Assembly (NCBI GenBank): GCA_903813345.2
Contig: CAIIXF020000007.1
Span: forward strand, 36,416,759-36,480,758
Length of the DNA: 64,000 nt
Direction: 5' to 3'
From: Owenia fusiformis
Taxonomy: Eukaryota > Annelida > Polychaeta > Sabellida > Oweniidae
Positions 10,850 to 22,611 of this stretch are shown piece by piece. The translations under genes were made by a program, and so were the position numbers. Every line of letters starts with the position of its first letter. The stretch's first letter is position 1. The notes beneath the pieces were generated by a model. That model worked only from the letters and a program-made list of their open reading frames with translations, did no database searches and was not told where the DNA came from.

Positions 10850-11510
10850 AGTAATGAGATTCCAATCAGCGCGTGTCAAGACTTTTGGCATGGTCTGTGC
10901 ACTGCTTTGCATGGCGTGTGTCAAGAAGTGCATAGATGTGTAAAGAGTTGGATTCATCGCGTGTCAAGAGGTGTAAATAATTGGCACGTCTAGAAACCCG
11001 GCGTGAAAAGACTAGTTTCTAGACGTGTCAAGAATTGGAATCCCATATTTCACGCAGTGATACTCAGTCAGCCGGGTGCCGGCCGATAAATAAGAACAAA
11101 TGTGACCCAAGCATATGGAGCGATGTTTCGCGAGATGTCTCATCTGGTTTTGTTATTCGAGATACCATATGGCAATATGCACCAGATGTAAAGCGCAAGC
11201 CACTGGGTACCTCAGTTTATATAAAATAAATGGTGCGGTAATGGAACCAAAATTATGAGGAAATGAAATTATTAATTATTTGTATTTGACTCAAGATTAC
11301 TTAGTTTGTCAATAGATTGAAACAAAAGAATGTCACATGGTGGAGCTGCCGGGTATGAGATATATTTCGCGAGATGTCTCACTTGGTTTGGTTATTTTAG
11401 ATACCATATGTCAACGTGCGCCGAAAGTAAAGTGCAAGCCACGCGATACCTCGATTTAGAAAAGATAGATGGTCACTGAACCAAAATTATGAGGAAATAA
11501 AATCATTAAA
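10850..11510 (+). repeat. Dispersed repeat family A, copies 2 and 3
   Basis: It contains a run of GTGTCAAGA(A/G/C) phrases, a hairpin whose arms CACGTCTAGAAAC (10985-10997) and GTTTCTAGACGTG (11015-11027) are perfect complements, and then two head-to-tail units (about 11110-11345 and 11355-11510) of the TTCGCGAGATGTCTCA ... CCAAAATTATGAGGAAAT sequence also present at 3950-4180. Nothing is recognised from 11511 to 11871. Confidence 0.65.
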
Positions 11511-11871
11511 TTGTATTCTTTTAATACAACACATTTAAGAAGTGACATTTAATATGAGAAATTCGCCTTAAAAGCTTCAGAAATCTGAAATTGTGAAATC
11601 TGAAAAATATTTCGGTAATTACGGTCCCGGTGTACATGTATTATGTTCAAACATTTAAATTAAGATTACAAAAGATATCTGGCTTAATTTTATCTTCAAA
11701 TATGAGGACTGATTGACAACTGAACAAATATACATCGATTTGATTAAAGATTTGTCATTAAGGAAAATAAACGCATTTGAAAATAAGCGTCCATTGCTTA
11801 TTGTACGCTCCTTCTATAGCTTTTATAGAAAATACTTCATTCAGGAACTGTACACCATTGTGTTTAAATAC

Positions 11872-11967
11872 CTCTGTCTGATGTTTAAGTTGAGCATCCG
11901 CCAGCTTTTTATTTGACATTAACAACTCATCCTGAAGGGTTGTCACCTTTGTGGAAAGGCCCTGAAC
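11872..11967 (-). CDS. Coiled-coil exon (96 nt, phase 0), relative of the 19-22 kb exon array
   Basis: On the minus strand a good acceptor (TTTTATTTCAG) precedes GTTCAGGGCC and the donor GAG|GTATTT follows at 11871. The 32 codons read VQGLSTKVTTLQDELLMSNK and continue KLADAQLKHQTE, alignable over the whole length with the array exons (TLDLSSKVKSLQNELTMANN...). Same length, same phases, same junction positions: it is therefore the same exon type and most likely a downstream exon of the same minus-strand gene. Hydrophobic a/d spacing suggests coiled coil. No enzymatic motif. The gene's identity and its remaining 3' exons are not visible. Confidence 0.75.
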
Positions 11968-12990
11968 CTGAAATAAAATAACTGATTTTCATGTTTGTTT
12001 TTATCCGAATAGGCTTTTTAGTTTAAAATAACAGAGTTGTTTCAGCTAAATTCAAACATATTCTCTACACTTGTATGGATTTTAAGGAACTAAACAATAT
12101 TCTGGATGATCAATATGTGTTGATGTCTTAAGAAACAATATTCAATTGAACGATACTTAGCGTTCTCCAGGGCATATTTTTGTTAAGCAGGAGCAGAATC
12201 ATTATTCTCACCATTCCGAACAAAGATGATTAAAATACGCCAATTGATATGGTAATGCGATAGATAGTTAAAGAAGTTTTCCCATATACATTGTTTGTAT
12301 TTAGTTTGGGCATGACACATACCCATGCCTTACCATCGACATCGTACAGTAACAAAGCATGCCGTCGTACAGTTTAGATGTACGTTATCAAATATTGAAG
12401 CACATTCACCGATTTGAAGCTAAAACTTTGATAAATTATCTAAAAAAATAATTATCCGAGGAATACATTAATATGTATTTCACGTTTAATTACATGTGCA
12501 TGCTCTTGGCAAGACGTTTAACTTTCTAATTATGTTAACATATTCTCGATCAGGGCTCGATTTTTTTCTTCGTAATTCCACCCACATAACTGACTGTTGG
12601 GAAATATTGGCTTTATTGACAATTTTTCATTGATATTTTTTCCTGTCGTATGAGAGTGTTGATTGTTTTTTAGGAATATGTTTCTCTAAACTTCACTATT
12701 AAGTCGGTCAAAGATTTAATAAATGTTTTTTGGCTTTATTTTTAAAAATCAGAAGTGTATGTTGTCAAATCGATTGTACGTTGTCCCTGAATTTACAGAT
12801 TTCAATCCACAGTTTTTACCCCAAATACAGGCAATGTATTTTTCATTTAGATAACACCTACATCATAGTTTTTGCTACAAATCAGTTAACATTTACAACG
12901 TACATCCAAAGTATGCAACGATGTTTTTGTCACTGTTATGACGTGCACGGACCTGGGGACAATTCGGGAAATACGGGCTAATCTCAGCTT

Positions 12991-13730
12991 AATGCTTATG
13001 GTCTAAGAAATCAACTGAGCTACACAATTCCTAATAAATCGTCATTTTCTAATAGATCTTGCATATCAAAAACACTGACTGAATGGAATAAGCTTTCACC
13101 TGAAATAAGAAATTTACCTACCCTTAGTATATTCAAATCCAGACTTAAAATAGATCTATTCAATGACGATGTTACAAATTCATCAGATCTCTCCGTTTCA
13201 AGAAAACAAGAAATAATTTTCAATAGAGTGCGCTGTGATCTCATTTTTAAGGCTCACCTTTACGCTCACAATTTCACTAATATAAACTCCCCCATTTGCC
13301 AGTGTGGAATGGATGGTGAAACAACCAATCACGTAATTTTTTCACTGTAATCTAAGATCAACATTTTGGACAGAATTTGAAAATGTATTAAAAAATATGA
13401 ACATAGAATATTCTACTAAATATAGATCACAACGAGACAAACTCTCCCTTATCCTCAATGGCGATAAAAGGCTACCTAAAGCTGTAAACTTAAATATCCT
13501 CAAATGTAGTGCCATCTTTTTTGAACGATGTAAAAATGTCTAGGTCACCCCCACCACTGTAATCCTCCACAAATACAACCCCTATTTTAATAATTGATTG
13601 AATACTGTTAATTGATTTTCATCATATAACGTGGCTGATAATGCTGATGCCCAGCCACAAGCACATGTGCACTTGTTTACTGTATTCTTTGTATAAATAT
13701 ATAAATAAATAAAAAAAAAAAAAAAAAAAA
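12991..13730 (+). mobile_element. 5'-truncated LINE insertion with poly(A) and target duplication
   Basis: ATCTCAGCTT at 12981-12990 is repeated at 13731-13740 directly after an A-rich tail (13702-13730), the signature of target-primed reverse transcription. From the first base the frame reads NAYGLRNQLSYTIP, then LTEWNKLSPEIRNLPTLSIF, and a zinc-like CQCGMDGETTNHVIF segment; this is the extreme C-terminus of Jockey/CR1-type LINE ORF2. A single-base shift near 13350 moves the frame, which then continues to TAG at 13541-13543. Only the end of the polymerase protein is present, so the copy was dead on arrival. Confidence 0.85.
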
Positions 13731-14170
13731 ATCTCAGCTTTAAGCGTTAATATCTGCCTTATTTAAAAAGCTAACTATATGCATTATATATCATTTTGAA
13801 GTATTTTTTATTCGCATTTCACTGAAATTATTTTTCCTTGAAAAGTGTGATGGGATCTACCATATTTTTTAAGTTAAATGTACTCCGACATCGTCAAATA
13901 CGCTGTAAGGCGTAACATTTCACGCTTACACGGTTCGTTGAAATCGGAATAACTTTTGAAATACTGATCAGAATTGTACTAAAATTTCACATTTTATTCA
14001 TTGAAACATGTGCTTTTATGACGCCACAATAGTCTAGCGGCTACAGTTCAAATCGTCTTATATGAACGCTTTTAAGATTTTCAAAATTGTGTAAGGTTTT
14101 GAAGGCGAGGGAGACTAGCAATAAGTTTACCTTTATTTAACCTACTAATTTAGGTCTGATTTCAAAAAAA

Positions 14171-17100
14171 ATTTAACTGCACAATATTGTCATGGCGAAA
14201 TTTACAAAACAATAACCGATTTCTTTATTTTTCAAATAATAAGAGAAAAAGAGTTGCTTTTAGAGACTTGAAAAAATGTAACGAATCGATTTTTTACCAC
14301 AAAACCCTTACATATAAATTTTTACTAACGCCCGAGTGGATTTCCTGACCGTTTTTCAAAAATCAAAAACATTTTAGAAATATCGTCCTCGAGATCTTCT
14401 TGCTCTGTGAATTTCACCAGGATTGAATAAGAATAAAGCATCTTATTTTTAGGTTGACTAAACTTGACAAAATGTAACGCTTGTCGTTTTTGACGTTATA
14501 ATGCTGATTGCACCCTATACTGGCCATTGTATTGTTTTGGTATTTTGACGCCATAATGTTACTCTAATTGTCCCCAGTTTCGTGCGACGTGTATGTACGT
14601 TGTCGATGGTTAGGCGTGAACCCCGCTGTTCTGTTTTCAACAGGTTTGTGATCATGCGATCATGCCATATTTGATTTAATGTGAATATACATTATATATG
14701 TAATGTAAAAAATAAAAGTTCGCTATGGGATGACCTATTACCACATACAAGAATTTTAGAGCTCAAGGAAATTTTCAAATAAGCCCTAGTCAAGCTGTTA
14801 CCTCCTGTTGATTTAGCACTTGTTTTGATGCTTTTAAATGTTATAAAACATATTCCTACATATTTTTTCACCTGTTGAGCACCTGTCAACATTAATGTTT
14901 ACATATTAATGTAGGGTCTAGCAGTGGTCCATAAAAATTTTAAAATATTGTATCTTGATATTTTCGTTTACAACTGATCTACTAATTAATTGTTTGTTTG
15001 AAAGGTAATAAGCATGCTATTTTTATTGTATTTGTTAAATTGAAAATGATACATTCTGTACTCTGTATTTATTGTTAAATCTTTTAAAAATAATTATCAC
15101 ATTTATTTCACCTTCATTGCACATCTATGTTGTTCTTCAGGATTTGACAAGTAAGAGAATACTAGCTAGTATTTATTTAATGTGAAATCCATGTTTTTTA
15201 ATTATCTTTATCATTGGTGTTCCCCAGTGTTGCATTTATTGCCATGCCTATTTCGATTAATCATCTTGTGATTTCTTTATTCACGGTCTTCGCAATAAAA
15301 GTTGAATCTATGAACATACATAAAATGTACAGATCCATCGGATAGAGACAGGGGTGTTTTGGGTGCGATTGCACCCCCCCCCCTATGGCACCCCCTCACT
15401 GAAAAAGGAAAATTCTTATTTTTTTCTAATTGGCTCAAACACTTTGAAAGTGCATAGAAATCACTGAATAACATTGTACCCTTGTACTTTTCTACTAGAA
15501 AACGGTAGAATTAAATAGTTTTTTTATTGTCTCAAACACAAAAAGTGTCAAGAAATCAGCAAATAGTACCCCTCTCTAAACATTTGAAAAGTAACAATTC
15601 TGAATTTTATTCTACTGTCTCGAATACTTAAAGTATTGATGAAGGGATCTGTCAAGTGTCATCATAAATTAGGTACAAATCCAATATATGTAATTTCAAA
15701 TTTTTGAAATCATAGACTTAACATAGAGATATCATCGTATATTGATACTTGGTGATATCCCATTGTTTAGTCAACGAAGCCGAAGAAAAAATGAAAATAA
15801 AAGATGTGAACTTTGCAAAGTTTCCCCTACTTTCCATGGCCAGGTCAAGGTTTTTCTTAACGATGTTCTCCAATAATTTATCATATTTTCACATTTTGTT
15901 ATCATTTTTTATAATTGATGATTTTGTAAATTAGACCCCTGCTAAAATCTCAAATTAATAAAAATCTGTTAGGTTGTATGTTACTCAAAAATAGAAATAC
16001 TCAATGATGTAATTATAACCAATATAGACTAATTTAAATCGTTGGACTAGAACAATTAATAACAGGTACCAATTTTTCTAATTATGAAAAGATCCAAAGT
16101 GTCATTTTATGAATATTTCTTTCTTTTAAATGATCACAAAGTTTCGGAATCTATTAAATGTATTCAGCATGATGTTAACCAAGTACAGATGATGTCATTA
16201 AGCACTGTGATGTCATAATACCACAGTTCAATAGTCACAAATTCAAATACAGCCACAGTCAAGAAATTGCAAAATGGCTGCAATTTTGAAATTTAACTGC
16301 ACAATATTGTCATGGCGAAATTTACAAAACAATAACCGATTTCTTTATTTTCAAATAATAAGAGAAAAAGAGTTGCTTTTAGAAACTTGAAAAAATGTAA
16401 CGCATCGATTTTTTACCACAAATCCCATACATATAAATTTTTACTAACGCCCCGAGTGGATTTCCTGACCGTTTTTCAAAAATCAAAAACATTTTAGAAA
16501 TATCGTCCTCGAGATCTTCTTGCTCTGTGAATTTCACCAGGATTGAATAAGAATAAAGCATCTTATTTTTAGGTTGACTAAACTTGACAAAATGTAACGC
16601 TTGTCGTTTTTGACGTTATAATGCTGATTGCGCCCTATACTGGCCATTGTATTGTTTTGGTATTTTGACGCCATAATGTTACTCTAATTGTCCCCAGTTT
16701 CGTGCGACGTGTATGTACGTTGTCGATGGTTAGGCGTGAACCCCGCTGTTCTGTTTTCAACAGGTTTGTGATCATGCGATCATGCCATATTTGATTTAAT
16801 GTGAATATACATTATATATGTAATGTAAAAAATAAAAGTTCGCTATGGGATGACCTATTACCACATACAAGAATTTTAGAGCTCAAGGAAATTTTCAAAT
16901 AAGCCCTAGTCAAGCTGTTACCTCCTGTTGATTTAGCACTTGTTTTGATGCTTTTAAATGTTATAAAACATATTCCTACATATGTTTTCACCTGTTGAGC
17001 ACCTGTCAACATTAATGTTTACATATTAATGTAGGGTCTAGCAGGGGTCCATAAAAATTTTAAAATATTGTATCTTGATATTTTCGTTTACAACTGATCT

Positions 17101-18407
17101 ACTAATTAATTGTTTGTTTGAAAGGTAATAAGCATGCTATATTTATTGTATTTGTTAAATTGAAAATGATACATTCTGTACTCTGTATTTATTGTTAAAT
17201 CTTTTAAAAATAATTAACACATTTATTTCACCTTCATTGCACATCTATGTTGTTCTTCAGGATTTGACAAGTAAGAGAATACTAGCTAGTATTTATTTAA
17301 TGTGAAATCCATGTTTTTTAATTATCTTTATCATTGGTGTTCCCCAGTGTTGCATTTATTGCCATGCCTATTTCGATTAATCATCTTGTGATTTCTTTAT
17401 TCATGGTCTTCGCAATAAAAGTTGAATCTATGAACATACATAAAATGTACAGATCCATCGGATAGAGACAGGGGTGTTTTGGGTGCGATTGCACCCCCCC
17501 CCCTATGGCACCCCCTCACTGAAAAAGGAAAATTCTTATTTTTTTCTAATTGGCTCAAACACTTTGAAAGTGCATAGAAATCACTGAATAACATTGTACC
17601 CTTGTACTTTTCTACTAGAAAACGGTAGAATTAAATAGGTTTTTTATTGTCTCAAACACAAAAAGTGTCAAGAAATCAGCAAATAGTACCCCTCTCTAAA
17701 CATTTGAAAAGTAACAATTCTGAATTTTATTCTACTGTCTCGAATACTTAAAATATTGATGAAGGGATCTGTCAAGTGTCATCATAAATTAGGTACAAAT
17801 CCAATATATGTAATTTCAAATTTTTGAAATCATAGACTTAACAAAGAGATATCATCGTATATTGATACTTGGTGATATCCCATTGTTTAGTCAACGAAGC
17901 CGAAGAAAAAATAAAAATAAAAGATGTGAACTTTGCAAAGTTTCCCCTACTTTCCATGGCCAGGTCAAGGTTTTTCTTAACGATGTTCTCCAATAATTTA
18001 TCATATTTTCACATTTTGTTATCATTTTTTATAATTGATGATTTTGTAAATTAGACCCCTGCTAAAATCTCAAATTAATAAAAATCTGTTAGGTTGTATG
18101 TTACTCAAAAATAGAAATACTCAATGATGTAATTATAACCAATATAGACTAATTTAAATCGTTGGACTAGAACAATTAATAACAGGTACCAATTTTTCTA
18201 ATTATGAAAAGATCCAAAGTGTCATTTTATGAATATTTCTTTCTTTTAAATGATCAAAAAGTTTCGGAATCTATTAAATGTATTCAGCATCATGTTAACC
18301 AAGTACAGATGGTGTCATTAAGCACTGTGATGTCATAATACCACAGTTCAATAGTCACAAATTCAAATACAGCCACAGTCAAGAAATTGCGAAATGGCTG
18401 CAATTCT
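14171..18407 (+). repeat. 2.12-kb tandem segmental duplication
   Basis: Two head-to-tail units: about 14171-16290 and 16291-18407, both starting TTTAACTGCACAATATTGTC and ending ATGGCTGCAATT. Corresponding points are exactly 2120 bp apart (for example 14692 and 16812). Only scattered single-base differences are visible, so the event is recent or the second copy is a mis-assembled allele. Each unit includes a partial C-tract MITE (about 15340-15410 and 17460-17530). No convincing gene is present; the paired short frames are just duplicated non-coding sequence. Confidence 0.9.
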
Positions 18408-18499
18408 CACCTGATAACAGAAGGCCTTGCTTTTGGTGGCCTAATTTTATACTTCACTTGGACTCATACCCACGCAAAACTTATGCTACCATGAAGAAA

Positions 18500-19026
18500 G
18501 TATAAAAGAGGTATATACCAGATAGAACTACAATTATGAGGTGGCAGAAGAGATTTAAAACAGATGACTGGACCCTGAATGACAACTCAAAACATGGGAG
18601 GCAAAAACTCCACAAGTCACAGTGTGTTTGACCTGACAGACATCAAAAGTAGATAACATGGAAAGGCCAATATTTTGAGAAAATGTGAAATGGGACACTG
18701 TGCAATATACATCTGTTAAATCTAGGATGTGCTCATAGTAATTTAGTATCTTAAAATGTATTTTTAAGCATACTTCTTAGAGCTATTTAGAGGTATTTGC
18801 AAATTAATTATTTCAAATTTCATTCCTTTTCATGTGATTGTATAACCTGTCCCACCCTACACAGACTAACCAACTTGACTTTATTATGACATCAATATAG
18901 CTTCATTAGCCAACATGAAAATGTGTAGAATAATCAAAATGTTTACATTTACTGAAAATATCATGGAAATATCAATTATTAAGAGGGTTAGACCATATAA
19001 GTGCATTACTTCTTGGACAACCCTCG
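18500..19026 (+). pseudogene. Decayed mariner-like transposase N-terminus and right end
   Basis: From 18536 the frame MRWQKRFKTDDWTLNDNSKH followed by GRQK resembles the second helix-turn-helix of mariner transposases (W-x-x-F..G..S..D..R.GR pattern); it stops at 18629-18631. The right end CTTGGACAACCCTCG (to 19026) resembles the CGAGGG-type terminal repeat of the element at 109-1131. No left terminal repeat and no catalytic D,D,D core were found, so this is an internal-deletion remnant. Confidence 0.55.
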
Positions 19027-19078
19027 TGTGACACTACATTTATGTATGAAAAACTTACTATAATATTTCCCTACATAC

Positions 19079-22000
19079 CTCTGCCTCTAATCTCTGCTTT
19101 TCTTCTGCCAGGCTATTATTTGCCATTGTCAGCTCATTCTGAAGAGATTTCACCTTGGAAGAAAGATCAAGAGTCTTAACAAATATTTGAAATACGAAAA
19201 TCAAAGAAATGTGTTTAAGCTCAAATGGTAACATTTATATATGAAAAGAAATAATTCTAGAATGTTTCCCTACATACCTCTGCCTCTGATCTTTGCCTTT
19301 CTTCTGCCAGGTTATTATTTGCCATTGTCAGCTCATTCTGTAGAGATTTCACCTTGGAAGAAAGATCAAGAGTCTTAAAAAATATTTGAAATACAAAAAT
19401 CAAAGAAATGTGTTTAAGCTCAAATGGTAACATTTATGTATGAAAAGAAAATCTTCTAAAATGTTTCCCTACATACCTCGGCCTCTGATCTCTGCCTTTC
19501 TGCTGTCAGGTTATTATTTGCCATTGTCATTTCATTCTTTAGAGATTCCACCTTGGAAGAAAGATCAAGTCTTAAAAAATATTTGAAATACAAAAATCAA
19601 AGAAATGTGTTGAAGCTCAAATGGTAACATTTATATATAAAAAAAAGAAAATCTTCTAAAATGTTTCCCTACATACCTCTGCCTCTGATCTCTGCTTTTC
19701 TTCTGTCAGCTTATTATTTGCCATTATCAGCTCATTCTGTAGAGATTCCACCTTGGAAGAAAGATCAAGGGTCTTAAAAAAATATTTGAAATACAAAAAT
19801 CAAAGAAATGCGTTTAAGCTCAAATGGTAACATTTATATATAAAAAAACGAAAATCTTTTAAAATGTTTCCTTACATACCTCTACCTCTGATCTCTGCAT
19901 TTCTTCTGTCAGATTATTATTTGCCATTGTCAGCTTATTCTGTAGAGATTTCACCTTGGAAGAAAGATCAAGGGTCTTAAAAAATATTTGAAATGCAAAA
20001 ATCAAAGAAATGTGTTTAAGCTCAAATGGTAACATTTATATATGAAAAGAAAATCTTCTAAAATGTTTCGCTATATACCTCTGCCTCTGATCTCTGCTTT
20101 TCTTCTGTCAGGTTATTATTTGCCATTGTCAGTTCATTCTTTAGAGATTTCACCTTGGAAGAAAAATCAAGAGTCTTAAAGAAGTATTTGTAATACAAAA
20201 ATCAAAGAAAGGTGTTTAAGCTCAAATGATTACATTTATATATGAAAAGAAAATCTTCTAAAATGTTTCCCTAAATACCTCTGACTCTGATCTCAGTTTT
20301 TCTTCTTTCAGGTTATTATTTGCCATTGTCAGCTCATTCTGTAGAGATTTCACCTTGGAAGAAAGATCAAGTCTTAAAAGAATATTTGAAATACAAAAAT
20401 CAAAGAAATGTGTTTAAGCTCAAATGGTAACATTTATATATGAAAAGAAAATCTTCTAGAATGTTTCCCTACATACCTCTGCCTCTGATCTTTGCCTTTC
20501 TTCTGTCAGGTTATTATTTGCCATTGTCAGCTCATTCTGTAGAGATTTCACCTTGGAAGAAAGATCAAGAGTCTTAAAAAATATTTGAAATACAAAAATC
20601 AAAGAAATGTGTTTAAGCTCAAATGGTTACATTTATATATGAAACGAAAATCTTCTAAAATGTTTCCCTGCATACCTCTGCCTCTGATCTCCTTTTCCTT
20701 CAGCCAGGTTATTATTTGCCATTGTCAGGTAACATTTATATATGAAAAAAAAATCTTCTCAAATATTTCCCTACATACCTCTGCCTCTGATCTCTGCTTT
20801 TCTTCTGTCAGGTTATTATTTGCCATTGTCAGCTCATTCTGTAGAGATTTCACCTTTGAAGAAAGATCAAGGGTCTTAAAAAATATTTGAAATACAAAAA
20901 TCAAAGAAATGTGTTTAAGCTCAAATGGTAACATTTATATATGAAAAGAAAATCTTCTCAAATGTTTCCCTACATACCTCTGCCTCTGATCTCTGCTTTT
21001 CTTCTGTCAGGTTATTACTTGCCACTGTCAGCTCATTCTGTAGAGATTTCACCTTGGAAGAAAGATAAAGAGTCTTGAAAAAATATTTGAAATACAAAAA
21101 TCAAAGAAATGTGTTGAAGCTCAAATGGTAACATTTATATATGAAAAGAAAATCTTCTAAAATGTTTCCCTACACACCTCTGCCTCTGATCTCTGCTTTT
21201 CTTCTGTCAGGTTATTATTTGCCATTGTCAGCTCATTCTGTAGAGATTTCACCTTGGAAGAAAGATCAAGTCTTAAAAAAATATTTGAAATACAAAAATC
21301 AAAGAAATGTGTTCAAGCTCAAATGGTAACATTTATATATGAAAAGAAAATCTTCTAAAATGTTTTGCTACATACATCTGCCTCTGATCTCTGCTTTTCT
21401 TCTGTCAGGTTATTATTTGCCATTGTCAGCTCATTCTGTAGAGATTTCACCTTGGAAGAAAGATCAAGGGTCTTAAAAAAATATTTGAAATACAAAAATC
21501 AAAGAAATGTGTTTAAGCTCAAATGGTAACATTTATATATGAAAAGAAAATCTTCTAAAATGTTTCCCTATATACCTCTGCCTCAGATTTCTGCTTTTCT
21601 TCTGTCAGATTATTATTTGCCATTGTCAGCTCATTCTGTAGAGATTCCATCTTGGAAGAATGATTCAGAGCCTGCTATTTTAAAATATAGAAATATAGAA
21701 ATCAAACGAATGTGCATAGGTTCAAATGGCAAAAATATATGAAAACTATTTATAAAATATTTTCCTACACACCTCTGCCTTTGGTCTCTGCTTTTCTTGT
21801 GCCAGGTTATTAGTTGCCATTGCCAACTCATCCTGTAGAGCTTCCATCTTTCCAAAATATAGAAATATAGAAATCAAATAAATGTGTAAAGGTTCAAATG
21901 GAAAAATCTATTTTTGAAATAAAAACATTCTAAAATAATTCCCAACATACCACTGCCTCTGATCTACGTTTTTCTTCCGTTAGGTTATTATTTGCCTCTG
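19079..22000 (-). CDS. Tandem array of 16 coiled-coil exons, ~199-bp period
   Basis: Minus-strand exons lie at 19079-19174, 19278-19373, 19477-19570, 19677-19772, 19880-19975, 20079-20174, 20279-20372, 20477-20572, 20676-20730 (broken), 20779-20874, 20978-21073, 21178-21271, 21376-21471, 21576-21671, 21773-21847 and 21951 into the N gap. Most are exactly 96 nt, start after TTTTTTAAG or similar, end GAG|GTATGT, and are phase 0-0, so any number can be joined in frame. Each encodes about 32 residues close to TLDLSSKVKSLQNELTMANN plus NLTEEKQRSEAE. Hydrophobic spacing fits three heptads plus one hendecad (7+7+7+11=32), so a continuous coiled coil is expected. Introns are also nearly identical between units, indicating unequal crossing-over or gene conversion. 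Product unknown; a long rod-like protein is inferred. The array runs into an assembly gap, so the true copy number is unknown. Confidence 0.85.
20676..20730 (-). pseudogene. Broken array exon lacking its 5' half and acceptor
   Basis: The donor side (GAG|GTATGCAG) is intact but the exon is fused at CTGACAATGG directly to intron sequence normally found about 100 bp further away (GTAACATTTATATATGAAAA on the plus strand). The next copy therefore begins only 103 bp later instead of ~199. It also has small deletions in the GAAAAGGAGATC stretch. No AG acceptor precedes the remnant, so it should be skipped in splicing. Confidence 0.8.
21773..21847 (-). CDS. 75-nt variant coiled-coil exon
   Basis: This exon lacks the first seven codons of the standard 96-nt unit. 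Its acceptor TTTTGGAAAG precedes ATGGAAGCTCTACAGG, and the donor is GAG|GTGTGT. It encodes MEALQDELAMATNNLAQEKQ and then RPKAE: 25 residues, phase 0-0. The acceptor sits exactly where the standard exons have an internal TCTTCCAAG, so the shorter form shows that this inner site can be a real splice acceptor position. Confidence 0.7.
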
Positions 22001-22500
22001 NNNNNNNNNNNNNNNNNNNNNNNNNNNNNNNNNNNNNNNNNNNNNNNNNNNNNNNNNNNNNNNNNNNNNNNNNNNNNNNNNNNNNNNNNNNNNNNNNNNN
22101 NNNNNNNNNNNNNNNNNNNNNNNNNNNNNNNNNNNNNNNNNNNNNNNNNNNNNNNNNNNNNNNNNNNNNNNNNNNNNNNNNNNNNNNNNNNNNNNNNNNN
22201 NNNNNNNNNNNNNNNNNNNNNNNNNNNNNNNNNNNNNNNNNNNNNNNNNNNNNNNNNNNNNNNNNNNNNNNNNNNNNNNNNNNNNNNNNNNNNNNNNNNN
22301 NNNNNNNNNNNNNNNNNNNNNNNNNNNNNNNNNNNNNNNNNNNNNNNNNNNNNNNNNNNNNNNNNNNNNNNNNNNNNNNNNNNNNNNNNNNNNNNNNNNN
22401 NNNNNNNNNNNNNNNNNNNNNNNNNNNNNNNNNNNNNNNNNNNNNNNNNNNNNNNNNNNNNNNNNNNNNNNNNNNNNNNNNNNNNNNNNNNNNNNNNNNN
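22001..22500. other. Assembly gap (500 N)
   Basis: Exactly 500 N, probably a placeholder of unknown length. It starts inside a coiled-coil exon, so the repeat array is the likely cause of the gap. Confidence 0.99.
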
Positions 22501-22581
22501 AGTGTCAACTAAGTCATTGGCCAATGATGCATGTCCCCACTTTAGATTAATGCAACCTCGCTCAAATTCTCATTTTCTCAG

Positions 22582-22611
22582 AAGAACTGAAGATGATCGA
22601 GTCTTATGTTG
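22582..22611 (+). other. Candidate 30-nt micro-exon
   Basis: The acceptor AATTCTCATTTTCTCAG is followed 30 bases later by the donor GTAAGTATT (22612). In one phase the interval reads ELKMIESYV. Signals are good but there is no flanking evidence for a plus-strand gene; it may be fortuitous. 22612-23529 otherwise holds only a perfect 10-bp hairpin, CCCTGTTTAT/ATAAACAGGG, near 23141-23166. Confidence 0.25.

Larger units (their letters stand above)
11968..19078 (-). other. Intron between coiled-coil exons
   Basis: About 7.1 kb separates the 11.9-kb exon from the first array exon. It contains a LINE 3' end, a 2.12-kb tandem duplication and a mariner remnant (described separately). 11968-12980 and 13741-14170 hold nothing else recognised. 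Assignment as one intron is inference from matching exon type, strand and phase. Confidence 0.5.
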
